In this document: piece after piece, positions 37,701 to 45,583 of the stretch | Position numbering within the stretch: position 1 is the stretch's first letter | Layout: the number at the start of each line of letters is the position of its first letter | Origin: Streptomyces ardesiacus | Lineage (GTDB): Bacteria > Actinomycetota > Actinomycetes > Streptomycetales > Streptomycetaceae | Assembly: GCF_003112575.1 (NCBI RefSeq) | Contig: NZ_BEWC01000002.1 | Span: forward strand, 62,001 to 126,000 | DNA: 64,000 bases | Reading direction: 5' to 3' | Translations under genes and position numbers: made by a program | Notes under the pieces: generated by a model | Told to the model about the DNA's origin: nothing | Databases searched by the model: none | Seen by the model: the letters and a program-made list of their open reading frames with translations, nothing else

Positions 37701-39290
37701 CAGTCGTACGACGCCGGGCAACGACCGCAGCCTGCGCGAGCCGTCCCACACCACCACGATGTCCGGGTCGGTGAAACTGGACCCCTGGGCGCCGCCGCCC
37801 TTCTGCTCGGCGGCCTTCTTGCGGGCGTCGAGGATCTGCGTCAGCTCGCCGATGCGGGCGCCGACCGTCTCGGCGTCGGTGCCGATCAGGACGTTGACGT
37901 CCTGGCCCCCGGAGGGCCGCGCATGTGGCAGCCACCGCACCCAGTCCCATTCACGCTGCGCGGAGTTCTCGCTCAGCACGTAGAACTGCACGTCCATCGG
38001 GCTGTGCAGCGCGGCGGTCTGCGCGACGGCCCACCGCCCCAGCGAGCGCGCCGAGTCCCCGGGGCCAGCCATGCCGACGACCCCGAGGCCGCGCAGGGAC
38101 AGTGCGACGGGCGCGTCCTCGATCTTCCAGGTGACCTGTCGCCGGTGGTCGTCCTGTTCGGGGTCGTCGAGCACGACTTCGGACAGCAGCCGGCCGGTCC
38201 CCACCCGCAGCAGCAGGTGGTCGCGGTCGGTCCGCCGGCGTTCCCACAGCCGGGTCCGCGGCCCGGTCGCGATGGACAGCACGACCGCCGGGTCGGGAAT
38301 GGCCTGCCGCCGGTCGTCCCGCTCGGCGACCAGTGCGTCCTGCGCGTCCTTCTCGATCCGCGCCTTCTGCTCCTCGTACTCCTTGACCTGCTTGGCGTGG
38401 GACTTGCGCCCGTGCTTCTTGTCGTTGAAGTAGTTGGCGAACAGCAGGATCGGGCTGAGCCCGGCCATGATCAGGTAGTACCAGCGCTGGAACACCAGCA
38501 CGGCGACCACGGCGCCCACGAGTGGTGTCAGCGCCATCAGCCAGGGCAGCGGCCGTGCCTCGTAGTCACGGGGCCGCGAGGGCAGGCGGAAGCTGGTCTG
38601 CCGCTCGGGCGGACGCAGCCGGGGCGGCCGGTTGTAGTCCAGTCCCACCCCGTCCTCGGACCACTTGAGCGCGGCGTTGGGCGGCGCGTACCGGACCAGC
38701 TCGACCAGCGAGTTGCCGACCGCTATCTGCCCTCCGAACGGCCAGTCGTCCTCGTCCCGGTCCTTGACGGACTCTCCGTCGAGGGTGACGCCCTCCTTGT
38801 CGGAGTGCACGGCGACCTTGCAGGTGCCGTCCGTGGCGACGGAGAGGGTGAGGGCACGGGCGTCGACTTCCGGGTCCTCGATGCGGACGTAGGCGGCCGG
38901 ACCGCTGCCGATGTCGTACTTCCCGACGCCGAGTCGGTGCACGACCCCCGCTCCCGGACCGCCGACGACCCGCAACTCCACGAGCCCGCTGGGCTCCCCG
39001 GGCAGACATCCGGAGGGATCCTGCAGACTGACGACAGCTCCCTCGCGCAACGGCGACCCGATGACCGTGGCGGACGGATCGACGGCGTACCCGTCGACGT
39101 AGACCAGCGGCGCACCACCGGCCCCCGCCTGGCCCTGGTGCCCGATCGGAATGACCTGCGCCCCGGCGACCCCGACCTGCTTGGCCAGCTCCGCGGCGAT
39201 GTCCCCGACGGTGGACTCGGGATCGGCGTCGAGCACGACGTCGGCGGTGCCACCGCCGTACGGATCGACGACGGTCAGGGTCAGTCGCAC
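34716..39290 (-). CDS. EssC/EccC-like FtsK/SpoIIIE ATPase of a type VII-like system
   Basis: 1524 residues. GTG 39290 has GGAGG 6 nt upstream. Order: a ubiquitin-like region (~1-90), a degenerate FHA-like region (~95-200; no GR/S/H phosphothreonine pocket), two close TM segments (from PLPWLMALTPLVGAVVAVL), then three RecA-like ATPase domains. Walker A of domain 1 is GTTGSGKS (~714-721). In domains 2 and 3 the lysine is replaced (GAPRSGRS at ~1052, GPAKSGRS at ~1347). Walker-B-like strands LLIVIDEFA and IVVLLDRW are visible. The FHA-TM-three-ATPase layout is that of EssC (YukBA) or fused EccC. Likely powers export of the WXG100 proteins encoded alongside. Confidence 0.85.
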   Translation of the reverse strand: MRLTLTVVDPYGGGTADVVLDADPESTVGDIAAELAKQVGVAGAQVIPIGHQGQAGAGGAPLVYVDGYAVDPSATVIGSPLREGAVVSLQDPSGCLPGEPSGLVELRVVGGPGAGVVHRLGVGKYDIGSGPAAYVRIEDPEVDARALTLSVATDGTCKVAVHSDKEGVTLDGESVKDRDEDDWPFGGQIAVGNSLVELVRYAPPNAALKWSEDGVGLDYNRPPRLRPPERQTSFRLPSRPRDYEARPLPWLMALTPLVGAVVAVLVFQRWYYLIMAGLSPILLFANYFNDKKHGRKSHAKQVKEYEEQKARIEKDAQDALVAERDDRRQAIPDPAVVLSIATGPRTRLWERRRTDRDHLLLRVGTGRLLSEVVLDDPEQDDHRRQVTWKIEDAPVALSLRGLGVVGMAGPGDSARSLGRWAVAQTAALHSPMDVQFYVLSENSAQREWDWVRWLPHARPSGGQDVNVLIGTDAETVGARIGELTQILDARKKAAEQKGGGAQGSSFTDPDIVVVWDGSRRLRSLPGVVRLLREGPAVSIFAVCLDAEERFLPGECQAFVVAEPKAEERGQQRDEQARPAHQAAGGFPSFQAWHTNAPAEPEQRARAEKLRLRVEEAGVERITDVRPDFVTPAWCLRLARSLSALRDISGETEDSALPGASRLLDVLQLEPPTADAIIARWRMGGQSTMAVIGESYDGPFGIDMRKDGPHGLIAGTTGSGKSELLQTIVAALAVANTPENMTFVLVDYKGGSAFKDCVKLPHTVGMVTDLDAHLVERALESLGAELKRREHILAAADAKDIEDYQDLVRRDPSHAPVPRLLIVIDEFASMVRDLPDFVTGLVNIAQRGRSLGIHLLLATQRPSGVVSPEIRANTNLRIALRVTDGGESSDVIDSPEAGHISKNTPGRAYVRLGHSSLVPFQSGRVGGRRPGAADPAALAPWVGPLSWEDLGRAALTKPKTESREDDEITDLKVLVDAVRDANRAMGIPAQHSPWLPALDETLLLDEIEVPALVGAAPGKLPPAPYGIEDLPADQARRPVVVDFSSFGHLMIGGAPRSGRSQVLRTIAGSLARTHSTADVHLYGIDCGNGALNALTRLPHCGAVVGRNQTERVVRLVNRLKGELSRRQDLLADAGFADIGEQRASVTEEERLPHIVVLLDRWEGWVPTLGEVDHGSLTDELQTMMREGASVGIHLILTGDRTLLVGRIATLTEDKYGLRLADRSDFASLGIPSRKVPEEIPPGRAFRNEAGTETQFALLSEDTTGQGQAAAISAIGEAATARDAGVPRARRPFRVDSLPSRISFPEAWEMRDPEASRSKLWALIGIGGDEIVGFGPDLADGVPSFVIAGPAKSGRSTVLMNVAQSLLAQGTRLVVAAPRQSPVRQLDGAEGVLKVFTGDDIDEDEFEELIDGASPEEPIAVLVDDGEILEDCDAESQMKKIVSRGAERGLALVIAGDEEDVCSGFSGWQVDAKKARRGILLSPQESSSGDLIGLRISRQMVGGQVTPGKGMLHLGDGELRTVVVPG

Positions 39291-39576
39291 GCTTGTCCTC
39301 CCCGGGCGAGCCACTGCGGCCGCTTCCACACCACGGTTCACAGTTCAGGCGACGATATCCGCTGGGTGTCGCGGTCGGGCAACAGGGCGGTGACCGGTCG
39401 TTCCCGTTGGCAACGCAGGGCTGCGACACCAATGGCCTCCCCCGTAAGCTGCTGCCTCAAGAGCGGACGATCACACCGGTCGCCACGTGCGACCGGCCCG
39501 ACCGGTGCGCCGGTTCGGTCCGCAAACGAGGAGCCACGGGGGTTGGCCCTGCGGCATTGTGAGAGGAAGCGGCTTC
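39291..39576. other. Divergent promoter region, EssC-like gene / WXG100 A
   Basis: 286 bp between the two divergent starts. No gene is seen. Several CCGGT/ACCGG half-sites cluster at 39475-39520 (GACCGG, ACCGGT, CCGGTT), a possible regulator site. No convincing pair of -35/-10 boxes was found by eye. Confidence 0.4.
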
Positions 39577-39879
39577 ATGCCCAAAGACCTTGACATCACA
39601 TATCAGGACATGCGGGATGCCGCCAAGCATGTCGTGAAGGAGAAGGAAAAGCTCCAGGAGAAGCTCGACGGCCTCCGCAAGTACATCGCGAACCTGGTTG
39701 AGTCGGGCTACGTCACGAAGTCCTCCTCCAAGGCCTTCGACGACAACTTCGACGAGTTCACCCGCGGTGCCAAGGACACCCTCGACGGCCTCGACGGCAT
39801 GGGCGACTACCTCACCACGGCCGCCGACAAGTTCGAGCAGATCGACGACGAGCTGGCGAAGCAGGCGCGGAGCAAGTAG
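39577..39879 (+). CDS. WXG100-family (Esx-like) protein A
   Basis: 100 residues from ATG 39577, with GAGGAA 8 nt upstream. A helical hairpin of WXG100 size: helix, turn around VESGYVTKSSSKAF, helix, then the C-terminal FEQIDDELAK segment resembling the YxxxD/E export tail (Phe in place of Tyr). The Trp-x-Gly turn itself is not canonical (SGY). Divergent from the EssC-like ATPase gene, the usual position of an Esx substrate or partner. Bidirectional terminator downstream. Confidence 0.75.
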   Translation: MPKDLDITYQDMRDAAKHVVKEKEKLQEKLDGLRKYIANLVESGYVTKSSSKAFDDNFDEFTRGAKDTLDGLDGMGDYLTTAADKFEQIDDELAKQARSK

Positions 39880-39888
39880 CGCCTCCTC

Positions 39889-39928
39889 GATGCCCGGCGC
39901 GCCGGCACAAGCCCCTGCGCCGGGCATC
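39889..39928. terminator. Bidirectional terminator
   Basis: GATGCCCGGCGC (39889-39900) pairs perfectly over 12 bp with GCGCCGGGCATC (39917-39928) between two convergent genes. Confidence 0.75.
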
Positions 39929-39958
39929 CGTCAGGACGGAGCGGCGTCGGCGGGGGCG

Positions 39959-40639
39959 TCAGTTGTCGGCCAGGGGCTGGCGGAGCAGATAGGTGTGGAG
40001 GCTGCTGCGAGGCTCCTCCGTGTCGAGGCGCAGCCAGGAGCCGTCCCGGTAGCGGATCAGTACCATGCGTGTGTCGAACTCGCCGTTGAAGGGGTCCACC
40101 AGCTTGGCTTCGGCCGCCGGGAGACGAGCGACGATTTCCATCCGCTTCTCCCTGCCCGTGGTGACACGCTGAGGCGGAGCCGCGAGGACGATGCCGTCCT
40201 CGGTCGCGACGACCAGTCGTTGGTGGTGGGTGGAGTTCCCGTACCAACGCAGCAGGAACTGACCCGCTGCGCCGTGCCAGTTCCCGTCGAAGACCTGGTC
40301 GAGTCCACGTTCGGCGGTGATGGCGTCGCGGCGTCTGTCATCGTCGTCCTTGACGCGCAGTCGCTCCTTCTCCTCCTTGGTGGCGAGTGCCCGCTTGAGC
40401 GCTTCCTCCGCATTGGACAGGAGGGTCAACAGCAAGACGAGGGGCGTGAACAACACGGCCAGGGCCGCCCCGACCATGCCCAACGGCCGTAGCCTTCCGG
40501 GCCGGAGCCGGGGGTTCTCCGCGGCCTCGAGCACGTCCGTCGGCGGTTGCGGGATTCTGTCGATCGTGCACCACTCGCAGGCCTCGGCGTGAACACCGAG
40601 GCGGTCCGCGATCACGCGCTGCTCGCTCCTGGATGTCAC
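39959..40639 (-). CDS. Hypothetical one- to two-TM protein in type VII-like region
   Basis: 226 residues, GTG start at 40639 with AAGGAGA upstream. The N-terminus has HAEACEWCTIDR (a C-x2-C pair), then one long hydrophobic stretch (MVGAALAVLFTPLVLLLTLL), a charged helical region (KEEKERLRVKDDDDRRR) and a C-terminal beta-rich domain of about 110 residues (LVVATEDGIVLAAPP, MEIVARLP, YRDGSWLRLDTEE). Family unknown. Divergent from WXG100 B. Confidence 0.5.
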   Translation of the reverse strand: MTSRSEQRVIADRLGVHAEACEWCTIDRIPQPPTDVLEAAENPRLRPGRLRPLGMVGAALAVLFTPLVLLLTLLSNAEEALKRALATKEEKERLRVKDDDDRRRDAITAERGLDQVFDGNWHGAAGQFLLRWYGNSTHHQRLVVATEDGIVLAAPPQRVTTGREKRMEIVARLPAAEAKLVDPFNGEFDTRMVLIRYRDGSWLRLDTEEPRSSLHTYLLRQPLADN

Positions 40640-40703
40640 GACGCGGTCTCCTTAAGCTCTACGCGGGACGGACCCACTTTCACGAGAGCGTATCGGCTCC
40701 CAG

Positions 40704-40731
40704 TTGTCACGAGCAGTGTGAGCAGTAAGAC
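40704..40731 (+). promoter_or_regulatory. Predicted promoter of WXG100 B operon
   Basis: TTGTCA (40704-40709), a 16-bp spacer and TAAGAC (40726-40731), 52 bp before ATG 40784. Confidence 0.4.
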
Positions 40732-40783
40732 CGCACCCCTACTTGGGGCATTTCGCCGATATCACCACAGAGAGGGAGAGGTC

Positions 40784-41095
40784 ATGGGGGACCATATCAA
40801 GGCAGACCTTGCCACGATCAAGAAGTGTTCGCGGGATTTGGGTAAGATTCATGGTGAGTTCGAGCGTAACGGCAACCCCGCGGCGGAATACGGTCATGCG
40901 GTTGGTCATGGCGGGCTGAAGAACGCCTTCGAGGAATTCGGCGACACCTGGAAGAAGACGCGGAAGAAGCTCATGAAGGAACTCGAGTCGCTGGCCGAGT
41001 TCACGGCCACCGCCGCGAAGGCGTACGACCAGATAGACCAGGAACTGGCGAAGGCCATCAGGGAAGCCAAGGCCAAGAGCAAGGGGAAGAAGTGA
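40784..41095 (+). CDS. WXG100-family protein B
   Basis: 103 residues from ATG 40784, with GAGGGAGAGG upstream. A helix of about 40 residues, a turn at FGDTWKKTR, a second helix with AYDQIDQELAKAIREA (YxxxD export motif), then a Lys-rich tail. Fits a WXG100 partner rather than a free effector. Its stop overlaps the GTG of the large effector-like gene (GTGA), so the two proteins are made together, as expected of a secreted heterodimer. Base composition here is lower in GC than the neighbours. Confidence 0.75.
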   Translation: MGDHIKADLATIKKCSRDLGKIHGEFERNGNPAAEYGHAVGHGGLKNAFEEFGDTWKKTRKKLMKELESLAEFTATAAKAYDQIDQELAKAIREAKAKSKGKK

Positions 41096-42333
41096 GCAGG
41101 ACCGACGCCGACTGGCCCCCGCTGTGGCACGACGACCCGACGCCCGGCGACCCGGAGGAAGTGGCTGAACTCGGTCGCAAGTTGCGCAAGATGGCCGAGA
41201 TGATCGATGAGCAGTCCCGCGTCATCGACGCCCTGGCCTCCGTGGAGGGATGGGACAGTGAAGCCGGCAAGGGGTTCCATGAACTGGCCGGAGGCACCGC
41301 GGACAAGCTGAAAAAGTCTTTCGAGCGCTATGACGAGGCCGCCAAAGCCGTCGGCGAGGAGGTGAGTGAGGGCAGTTCTGACAAGTTCGCGAGTGAAATG
41401 CGGCGCGCTCAGCGGAAGGCGGACAAGGCGCTGAGCGACTATCGCGCGGCCAAGGGGGAGCACGACCTGGCCGACCGAGAAGTCAAGAAGATCACAGAGA
41501 AGCATCCCCTCGGCGACATACCCGCGGCGGAGAAGGAAGAATATGACCGGTGGGTGAAGAAACGAGCCGATGCCCTGCATGACATCGGAAGCGCACGCAA
41601 GGCAGTGAAAGACGCACGGGACATCTATGACGACGCGGGTGACAAGGCTGCTCGTCATATCAAGAACATCGTGCATCATGATTCCGTTCGAGATCCTGGC
41701 GGATTCATGAACTTCCTTGCGGACTGGGCGGACATGCTGTCGAACATCTCGGCCGTGCTGTCGGTTCTCGCAGTGATATGTGCCTTTGTTCCGCCCCTGC
41801 AGTTCCTGGTTCCCATCTTCGCCGCGCTCGCCGTACTGACCAGTGCCGCTGCTCTTGCAGGGCACGCGTACGACATGAGCGTGCGCGGGGGAAAGGTCGA
41901 CTGGCTCAAGCTGGGGGCTGATGCACTCGGCGTGCTGCCCGGCCTGGGGGCTCTGAAGGGATTCCGGGCCCTCACCGGCCTCAAGGGGCTGGCGAAACTC
42001 AAGGCGTTCGGGAAACTGAAGACCTGGGGGTCCTTCAAGGGGTTGGCCGCGGTCGATGGTATTGGGCACAACTTCCTGAACGGAGTTGCGGTGTCGCTGG
42101 TCAACAAGGTACTCGGCAGGACCGCCCGAAGTGAGCTGTTGGACGGCAGGAAGATCACAGCCGTGATCAAGGGAACCGGACTCGCGAGCGCATTGAACAG
42201 GATGCTCAGTGGTGAGAACGGCGAGAGGACGGGCTACCACGGGCCAGCACCGGTCGGACCCACGCCATCGCCGTCGCCAGGTCCCGCACCGAGCGTTTCG
42301 CCGAAGGCGTTCAAGGCGGCGTTGGCCGCATAG
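41092..42333 (+). CDS. Large WXG/LXG-type effector-like protein B
   Basis: 413 residues, GTG 41092. The N-terminal ~110 residues form a WXG-like hairpin (VEGWDSEAGKGFHELAGG has the turn Trp). A charged coiled-coil-like region (~110-205; KADKALSDYRAAKGEHD) follows, then two hydrophobic segments (~210-265, SNISAVLSVLAVICAFVPPL and FAALAVLTSAAALAGHAYD). Next is a KL/KG-rich amphipathic stretch (LKGFRALTGLKGLAKLKAFG) and a Pro/Ser tail. No toxin domain recognised. Architecture fits a type VII substrate with pore-forming potential. Coupled to WXG100 B. Confidence 0.6.
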   Translation: MSRTDADWPPLWHDDPTPGDPEEVAELGRKLRKMAEMIDEQSRVIDALASVEGWDSEAGKGFHELAGGTADKLKKSFERYDEAAKAVGEEVSEGSSDKFASEMRRAQRKADKALSDYRAAKGEHDLADREVKKITEKHPLGDIPAAEKEEYDRWVKKRADALHDIGSARKAVKDARDIYDDAGDKAARHIKNIVHHDSVRDPGGFMNFLADWADMLSNISAVLSVLAVICAFVPPLQFLVPIFAALAVLTSAAALAGHAYDMSVRGGKVDWLKLGADALGVLPGLGALKGFRALTGLKGLAKLKAFGKLKTWGSFKGLAAVDGIGHNFLNGVAVSLVNKVLGRTARSELLDGRKITAVIKGTGLASALNRMLSGENGERTGYHGPAPVGPTPSPSPGPAPSVSPKAFKAALAA

Positions 42334-42355
42334 TGAGTGAACGGTAGGGAGCCAT

Positions 42356-42946
42356 ATGGATACGGGTGAGAATCGGGACCTGGGGGAGTGGCAGTTCATA
42401 GGTCGCAGGGGCAGTGACGTCGTCACCCTGGTCGGCGGATCGGTGATCGCCGCCGTACCGGAGGCCAGGCAGGCGGCCGACAAGGCCCGGGACGAGCTTC
42501 GTTTCGACTTCTTGGACGACCACGCCGTGCTCGCGCTTCTGCGGCGGCGCCACGAAGACGAGGAGGACATGTTCAAGGCGGGGTTCGCGCAAGGCGTCCC
42601 CCTGGCGTTTGTGGGCCTGGGCGCCATCCTGTACTGGGGCGGCGTGGCACAGTATTGGGAGACGGCTGTACACCGCACTGCCTATCTGGCGGTCGCGGCG
42701 GCCGTCGTGGGCACCCAGTTCTTCTTCTTTGTGCGCAGCGCCATGGCCCTCTGGGGCGATCCGGTGCGACAGAACCTGCGGGCGAGGGCGCGAAAGTACC
42801 GCGAGATCGCCCACATCGCGCGACGACGGGGAGCCGAGATACCCCCGCACTACCCGCATTACGGACCCTACCCCTTCGCGGCGAGGTTCCGCCCGGAAGC
42901 AGACACTGCGGTACCGTCCGAGAGCCGGGGTGGAGATGAGTACTGA
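42356..42946 (+). CDS. Two-TM membrane protein downstream of effector B
   Basis: 196 residues, GGGAG before ATG 42356. A soluble N-terminal region of about 80 residues, then two TMs (GVPLAFVGLGAILYWGGVA and AYLAVAAAVVGTQFFFFVR), then a basic C-terminus (RARARKYREIAHIARRRGAE). The C-terminal pattern of TM pair plus RxxKY...RG recalls family Y at 44245 and 47035, but similarity is weak. Lies between effector B and family X, overlapping the latter by 11 bp, so it is likely co-expressed. Confidence 0.5.
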   Translation: MDTGENRDLGEWQFIGRRGSDVVTLVGGSVIAAVPEARQAADKARDELRFDFLDDHAVLALLRRRHEDEEDMFKAGFAQGVPLAFVGLGAILYWGGVAQYWETAVHRTAYLAVAAAVVGTQFFFFVRSAMALWGDPVRQNLRARARKYREIAHIARRRGAEIPPHYPHYGPYPFAARFRPEADTAVPSESRGGDEY

Positions 42947-43604
42947 CGCCGTCGAAGAAGACCGGCGCAGCATCACTGGAGCCGGCGGAGTGGAAGTTCG
43001 CTGGATCATGCCCGAGGGCTTCCTGGAATTGCCTTTCGAGGCGGAGGACCTGGACGAACTAGCCGAACGAATAGTCGAGTTGGCGAGACGAGCGCTCCCG
43101 GGCGCAGACGAGGAAGTGCATCGCCAATGGGCTGCCATGTGCGCCGCGAGCTACGACGACTTCATCGATGCGGGTGTGCAGTACGCGGGCTTCGTCACGA
43201 CGGAGGTCGACGGAGTTCGATGTACGGCCACCGTGAACGTCAGCATCATGGATCTGGATGACAGGGCCGGCAGCAATCCCGCCGGTTTCATAGCGTCCAC
43301 GCTGCGGCACTTGGAACTGGGCCAGATCGAGGAAGTGGCCTTGCCCTGTGGACCGGCCGTGCTCTGCGTCGGCAACCGATCCGCAGAGGTCGACGGCAGC
43401 CTGACGCAAACGGGACGCCCCGAGCCGATCTGGACCTCGTTCCTGCAGGTCCACATTCCACTGGTCAACGGAACCGTTGTGGTGCTGGAGATGGGCACAC
43501 CGACCGTGGAGGGGTGGGACGTCTTCTCCGCCATGTTCGCCGGTGTCACCAAGAGCGTCCGCCTATTCGACGACCAGGGGGCACCCCTGGTGATGCCCGG
43601 GTGA
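42936..43604 (+). CDS. Family X protein 1 (unknown, effector-linked)
   Basis: 222 residues from ATG 42936. No known domain recognised. Mixed alpha/beta, no signal peptide or TM. Shares with the proteins at 43601 and 44846 a late pattern: LPCGPAVL, then WTSFLQVHIPLVNGTVVVLE, then TPTVEGWDVF...MF..V..SVRLF. I name this set family X. It follows an effector-like gene and overlaps its neighbours on both sides. A chaperone or immunity role, like EspG in ESX systems, is possible but not shown. Confidence 0.45.
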   Translation: MSTDAVEEDRRSITGAGGVEVRWIMPEGFLELPFEAEDLDELAERIVELARRALPGADEEVHRQWAAMCAASYDDFIDAGVQYAGFVTTEVDGVRCTATVNVSIMDLDDRAGSNPAGFIASTLRHLELGQIEEVALPCGPAVLCVGNRSAEVDGSLTQTGRPEPIWTSFLQVHIPLVNGTVVVLEMGTPTVEGWDVFSAMFAGVTKSVRLFDDQGAPLVMPG

Positions 43605-44179
43605 AGGGAATGCCGGACACGGACGCCGGACCTACGGAATGCAGCCCGAGGGACTACAGACTCCTCGTCCCCCGTGAGTGGTTCCGGATCGACCTCACAC
43701 GGGATCGATGGCGCACCCAGCTCAAGACGTTCGTGGATCGGCAGGCCCGGGGCAGGCAGGTCTCCGCGGAGCTGACCCGGAGCGTGTGGGCCGCCCTGCG
43801 CAATACCGCGGAAGCCGGTCGGGCGCGAGGTGCCATGGAGTTCTTCCTCCTGACAACCGCGGAGAACGGGAGTATGCCCGCCTCCCTCCTCGTCTCGTCG
43901 ATGCCCATGCGCGGGATGCGGGCCGATCCGGAGAAGTATGCGGCGTGGCTGGGACTGCGCGAAGGAGAGGGGCGGGACCGAAGGGAGGTGTCGTTGGTCG
44001 CACTCGCCGCAGGGCCGGCCGTGCGGGTGGCCGGCAGCACGAAGCTTGACTTTCATGTCGGCATGCCTGGCGGAACGGGCTATCTGATCCTCAGCTTCTC
44101 GGCCCCCCTGACGGGGATGTCCGGCCCGATGGAGCAGTTGTGCAATGCGGTCGCGGGCTCCCTGCGGTGGGTCAAGTGA
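43601..44179 (+). CDS. Family X protein 2 (unknown, effector-linked)
   Basis: 192 residues from GTG 43601, which overlaps the upstream stop by 4 bp; ATG 43610 is possible. Short N-terminus with PREWFRIDLTRDRW. The C-terminal ~50 residues (LDFHVGMPGGTGYLILSFS, then LTGMSGPMEQLCNAVAGSLRW) follow the same pattern as the C-terminus of family X proteins 1 and 3. Soluble, no signal peptide. Function unknown. Confidence 0.45.
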   Translation: MKGMPDTDAGPTECSPRDYRLLVPREWFRIDLTRDRWRTQLKTFVDRQARGRQVSAELTRSVWAALRNTAEAGRARGAMEFFLLTTAENGSMPASLLVSSMPMRGMRADPEKYAAWLGLREGEGRDRREVSLVALAAGPAVRVAGSTKLDFHVGMPGGTGYLILSFSAPLTGMSGPMEQLCNAVAGSLRWVK

Positions 44180-44244
44180 TCGCGCCTCCTGCTCTGCCTG
44201 GCTCGCCCGGCTTCCGCGGCTCCAGTCAAGTGAGGGACCGGCGG

Positions 44245-44760
44245 TCAGTCGACGCCGGAGTCCCGGAGCAGGCGGCTGTACTTCGCGTACCGGCGTCGTG
44301 CGAGGGAGAGGCCCGTCAGCCACAGTCCGGCGAAGAACAGCCAGACGGCGCCGCACACCAGCGGTGACGGCCCGCTGAAGCCGATCTGGGACAGGGGGAT
44401 GAGCATGGCGACCAGGAGGACCAGCAGGGCGGTCAGTCCGCGGCGCCGGTGGGTGAGGCTGTAGTCGACCATGATGCGGGCGTGCAGGAGGTCGACGTCG
44501 CGCTGCGTCTCGGGCAGTCGGCCGCCTTCCGGTGCGGTGGCGTAGTGCTGGGCGCTCCATGCCGCTCGATGCGGCGCGTCCGGCAGCCGGCGGAAGGCGA
44601 AGTACGGGTTCGGGCTGCCCTTGGGGGAGAGCGGGGACAGCCCGTCGTACCGGTATCCGTACTGCTCGGCGACGTAGGCGAAGGCGGAGAATCTGCGCCA
44701 AGACCGTTGGAGATTGCGGGCGTCGTGCCGTTCCAAGGCCTGCGAGCTGTCCCTCAACAA
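44245..44760 (-). CDS. Family Y two-TM membrane protein 1
   Basis: 171 residues. Start uncertain: TTG 44760 has no good ribosome site. The N-terminal domain carries FSAFAYVAEQYGYRYDGLSP, nearly the same as KFAAFAYVAESYGYRYSGHA in the protein at 47035, so they are paralogues. The C-terminus has two TMs (LTALLVLLVAMLIPLSQIGF and LVCGAVWLFFAGLWLTGLSL) and a basic RRRYAKY tail. Lies 85 bp downstream of family X protein 3. Unknown role, linked to WXG100 and effector genes. Confidence 0.5.
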   Translation of the reverse strand: MLRDSSQALERHDARNLQRSWRRFSAFAYVAEQYGYRYDGLSPLSPKGSPNPYFAFRRLPDAPHRAAWSAQHYATAPEGGRLPETQRDVDLLHARIMVDYSLTHRRRGLTALLVLLVAMLIPLSQIGFSGPSPLVCGAVWLFFAGLWLTGLSLARRRYAKYSRLLRDSGVD

Positions 44761-44845
44761 CGCTGTCAGCTGTGGTTACGGCACCATTGCTGTCCCGGAT
44801 GCGAGTCTCGGAGGGCGGGGCGGGGGCATCGGGGTGGTCGTTTGC

Positions 44846-45583
44846 TCATTCGGTGTCCTCGGGCGGCTCGCCGAACCGGAGCGTGCGGCCGATGTGGGCC
44901 AGGCGGGCGCTGTAGGAGTCGAGCAGGAAGACGGACGGAGTGGAGATGGTGACGTAGACGCAGTAGCTGTGCGGCGCCGGGACGATCAGTTGCAGGGCTG
45001 CCATCGGAAGGGGCGGTACGGCGATCCCGGCCTCGATGTCCGGCAGTCGGAGCGTGCGCAGGGACGTCGACATCACCCCCGGACCACACGGAAGTTTCGT
45101 GGCGAGCAGCATGTCCTGCGGGCCCTGCAAACCTTCTCCGAGCGGGAAGCTGATCTCTTCCAGACGGTCCTCGGCGACGTCGGAGAAGAACTTCTTTGCC
45201 GTTGCCTGATAGATGCCCTCGGCGGTGAACAGACGTTGGGCGGGGCTGTGCCCGCTGGGGCGGACGGTGACCGCGAGCAGGCCCATGGACAGGCGCTCCC
45301 CGCCGTCCACCTCCTCCGTGCCGACGCACATGGCGGTGAGGAGCACGTTCTCCCGGGCGCTCAACAGCGGCAGCTGGCGGCGCAGTCCCTCGCTGGCAGC
45401 GTCCCGTGCCTCCGCGTCCGCCCCCGGCAGCAGTTCCGCCATGGCCTCGCGCCAGCCGTCGGACTCCGTGGGCTCCGGGAGCCGGACGAACTCGTCCGGG
45501 ACGTCGTGGTGGAAGGCGTAGTGAAAGGGAGCGGTCGTGCTGCGTTCGATGTCACCGGTCGGGCTGTGGGACAGGGTGCTCAT
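44846..45583 (-). CDS. Family X protein 3 (unknown, effector-linked)
   Basis: 245 residues from ATG 45583, which overlaps the stop of effector-like gene C (ATGA). Soluble. Contains TKLPCGPGVM and a late stretch LQLIVPAPHSYCVYVTIST, then VFLLDSYSARLAHIGRTLRFGE, parallel to family X proteins 1 and 2. The tight coupling to an effector-like gene is the same as at 42936, so family X is associated with effectors by genomic context. Confidence 0.5.
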   Translation of the reverse strand: MSTLSHSPTGDIERSTTAPFHYAFHHDVPDEFVRLPEPTESDGWREAMAELLPGADAEARDAASEGLRRQLPLLSARENVLLTAMCVGTEEVDGGERLSMGLLAVTVRPSGHSPAQRLFTAEGIYQATAKKFFSDVAEDRLEEISFPLGEGLQGPQDMLLATKLPCGPGVMSTSLRTLRLPDIEAGIAVPPLPMAALQLIVPAPHSYCVYVTISTPSVFLLDSYSARLAHIGRTLRFGEPPEDTE

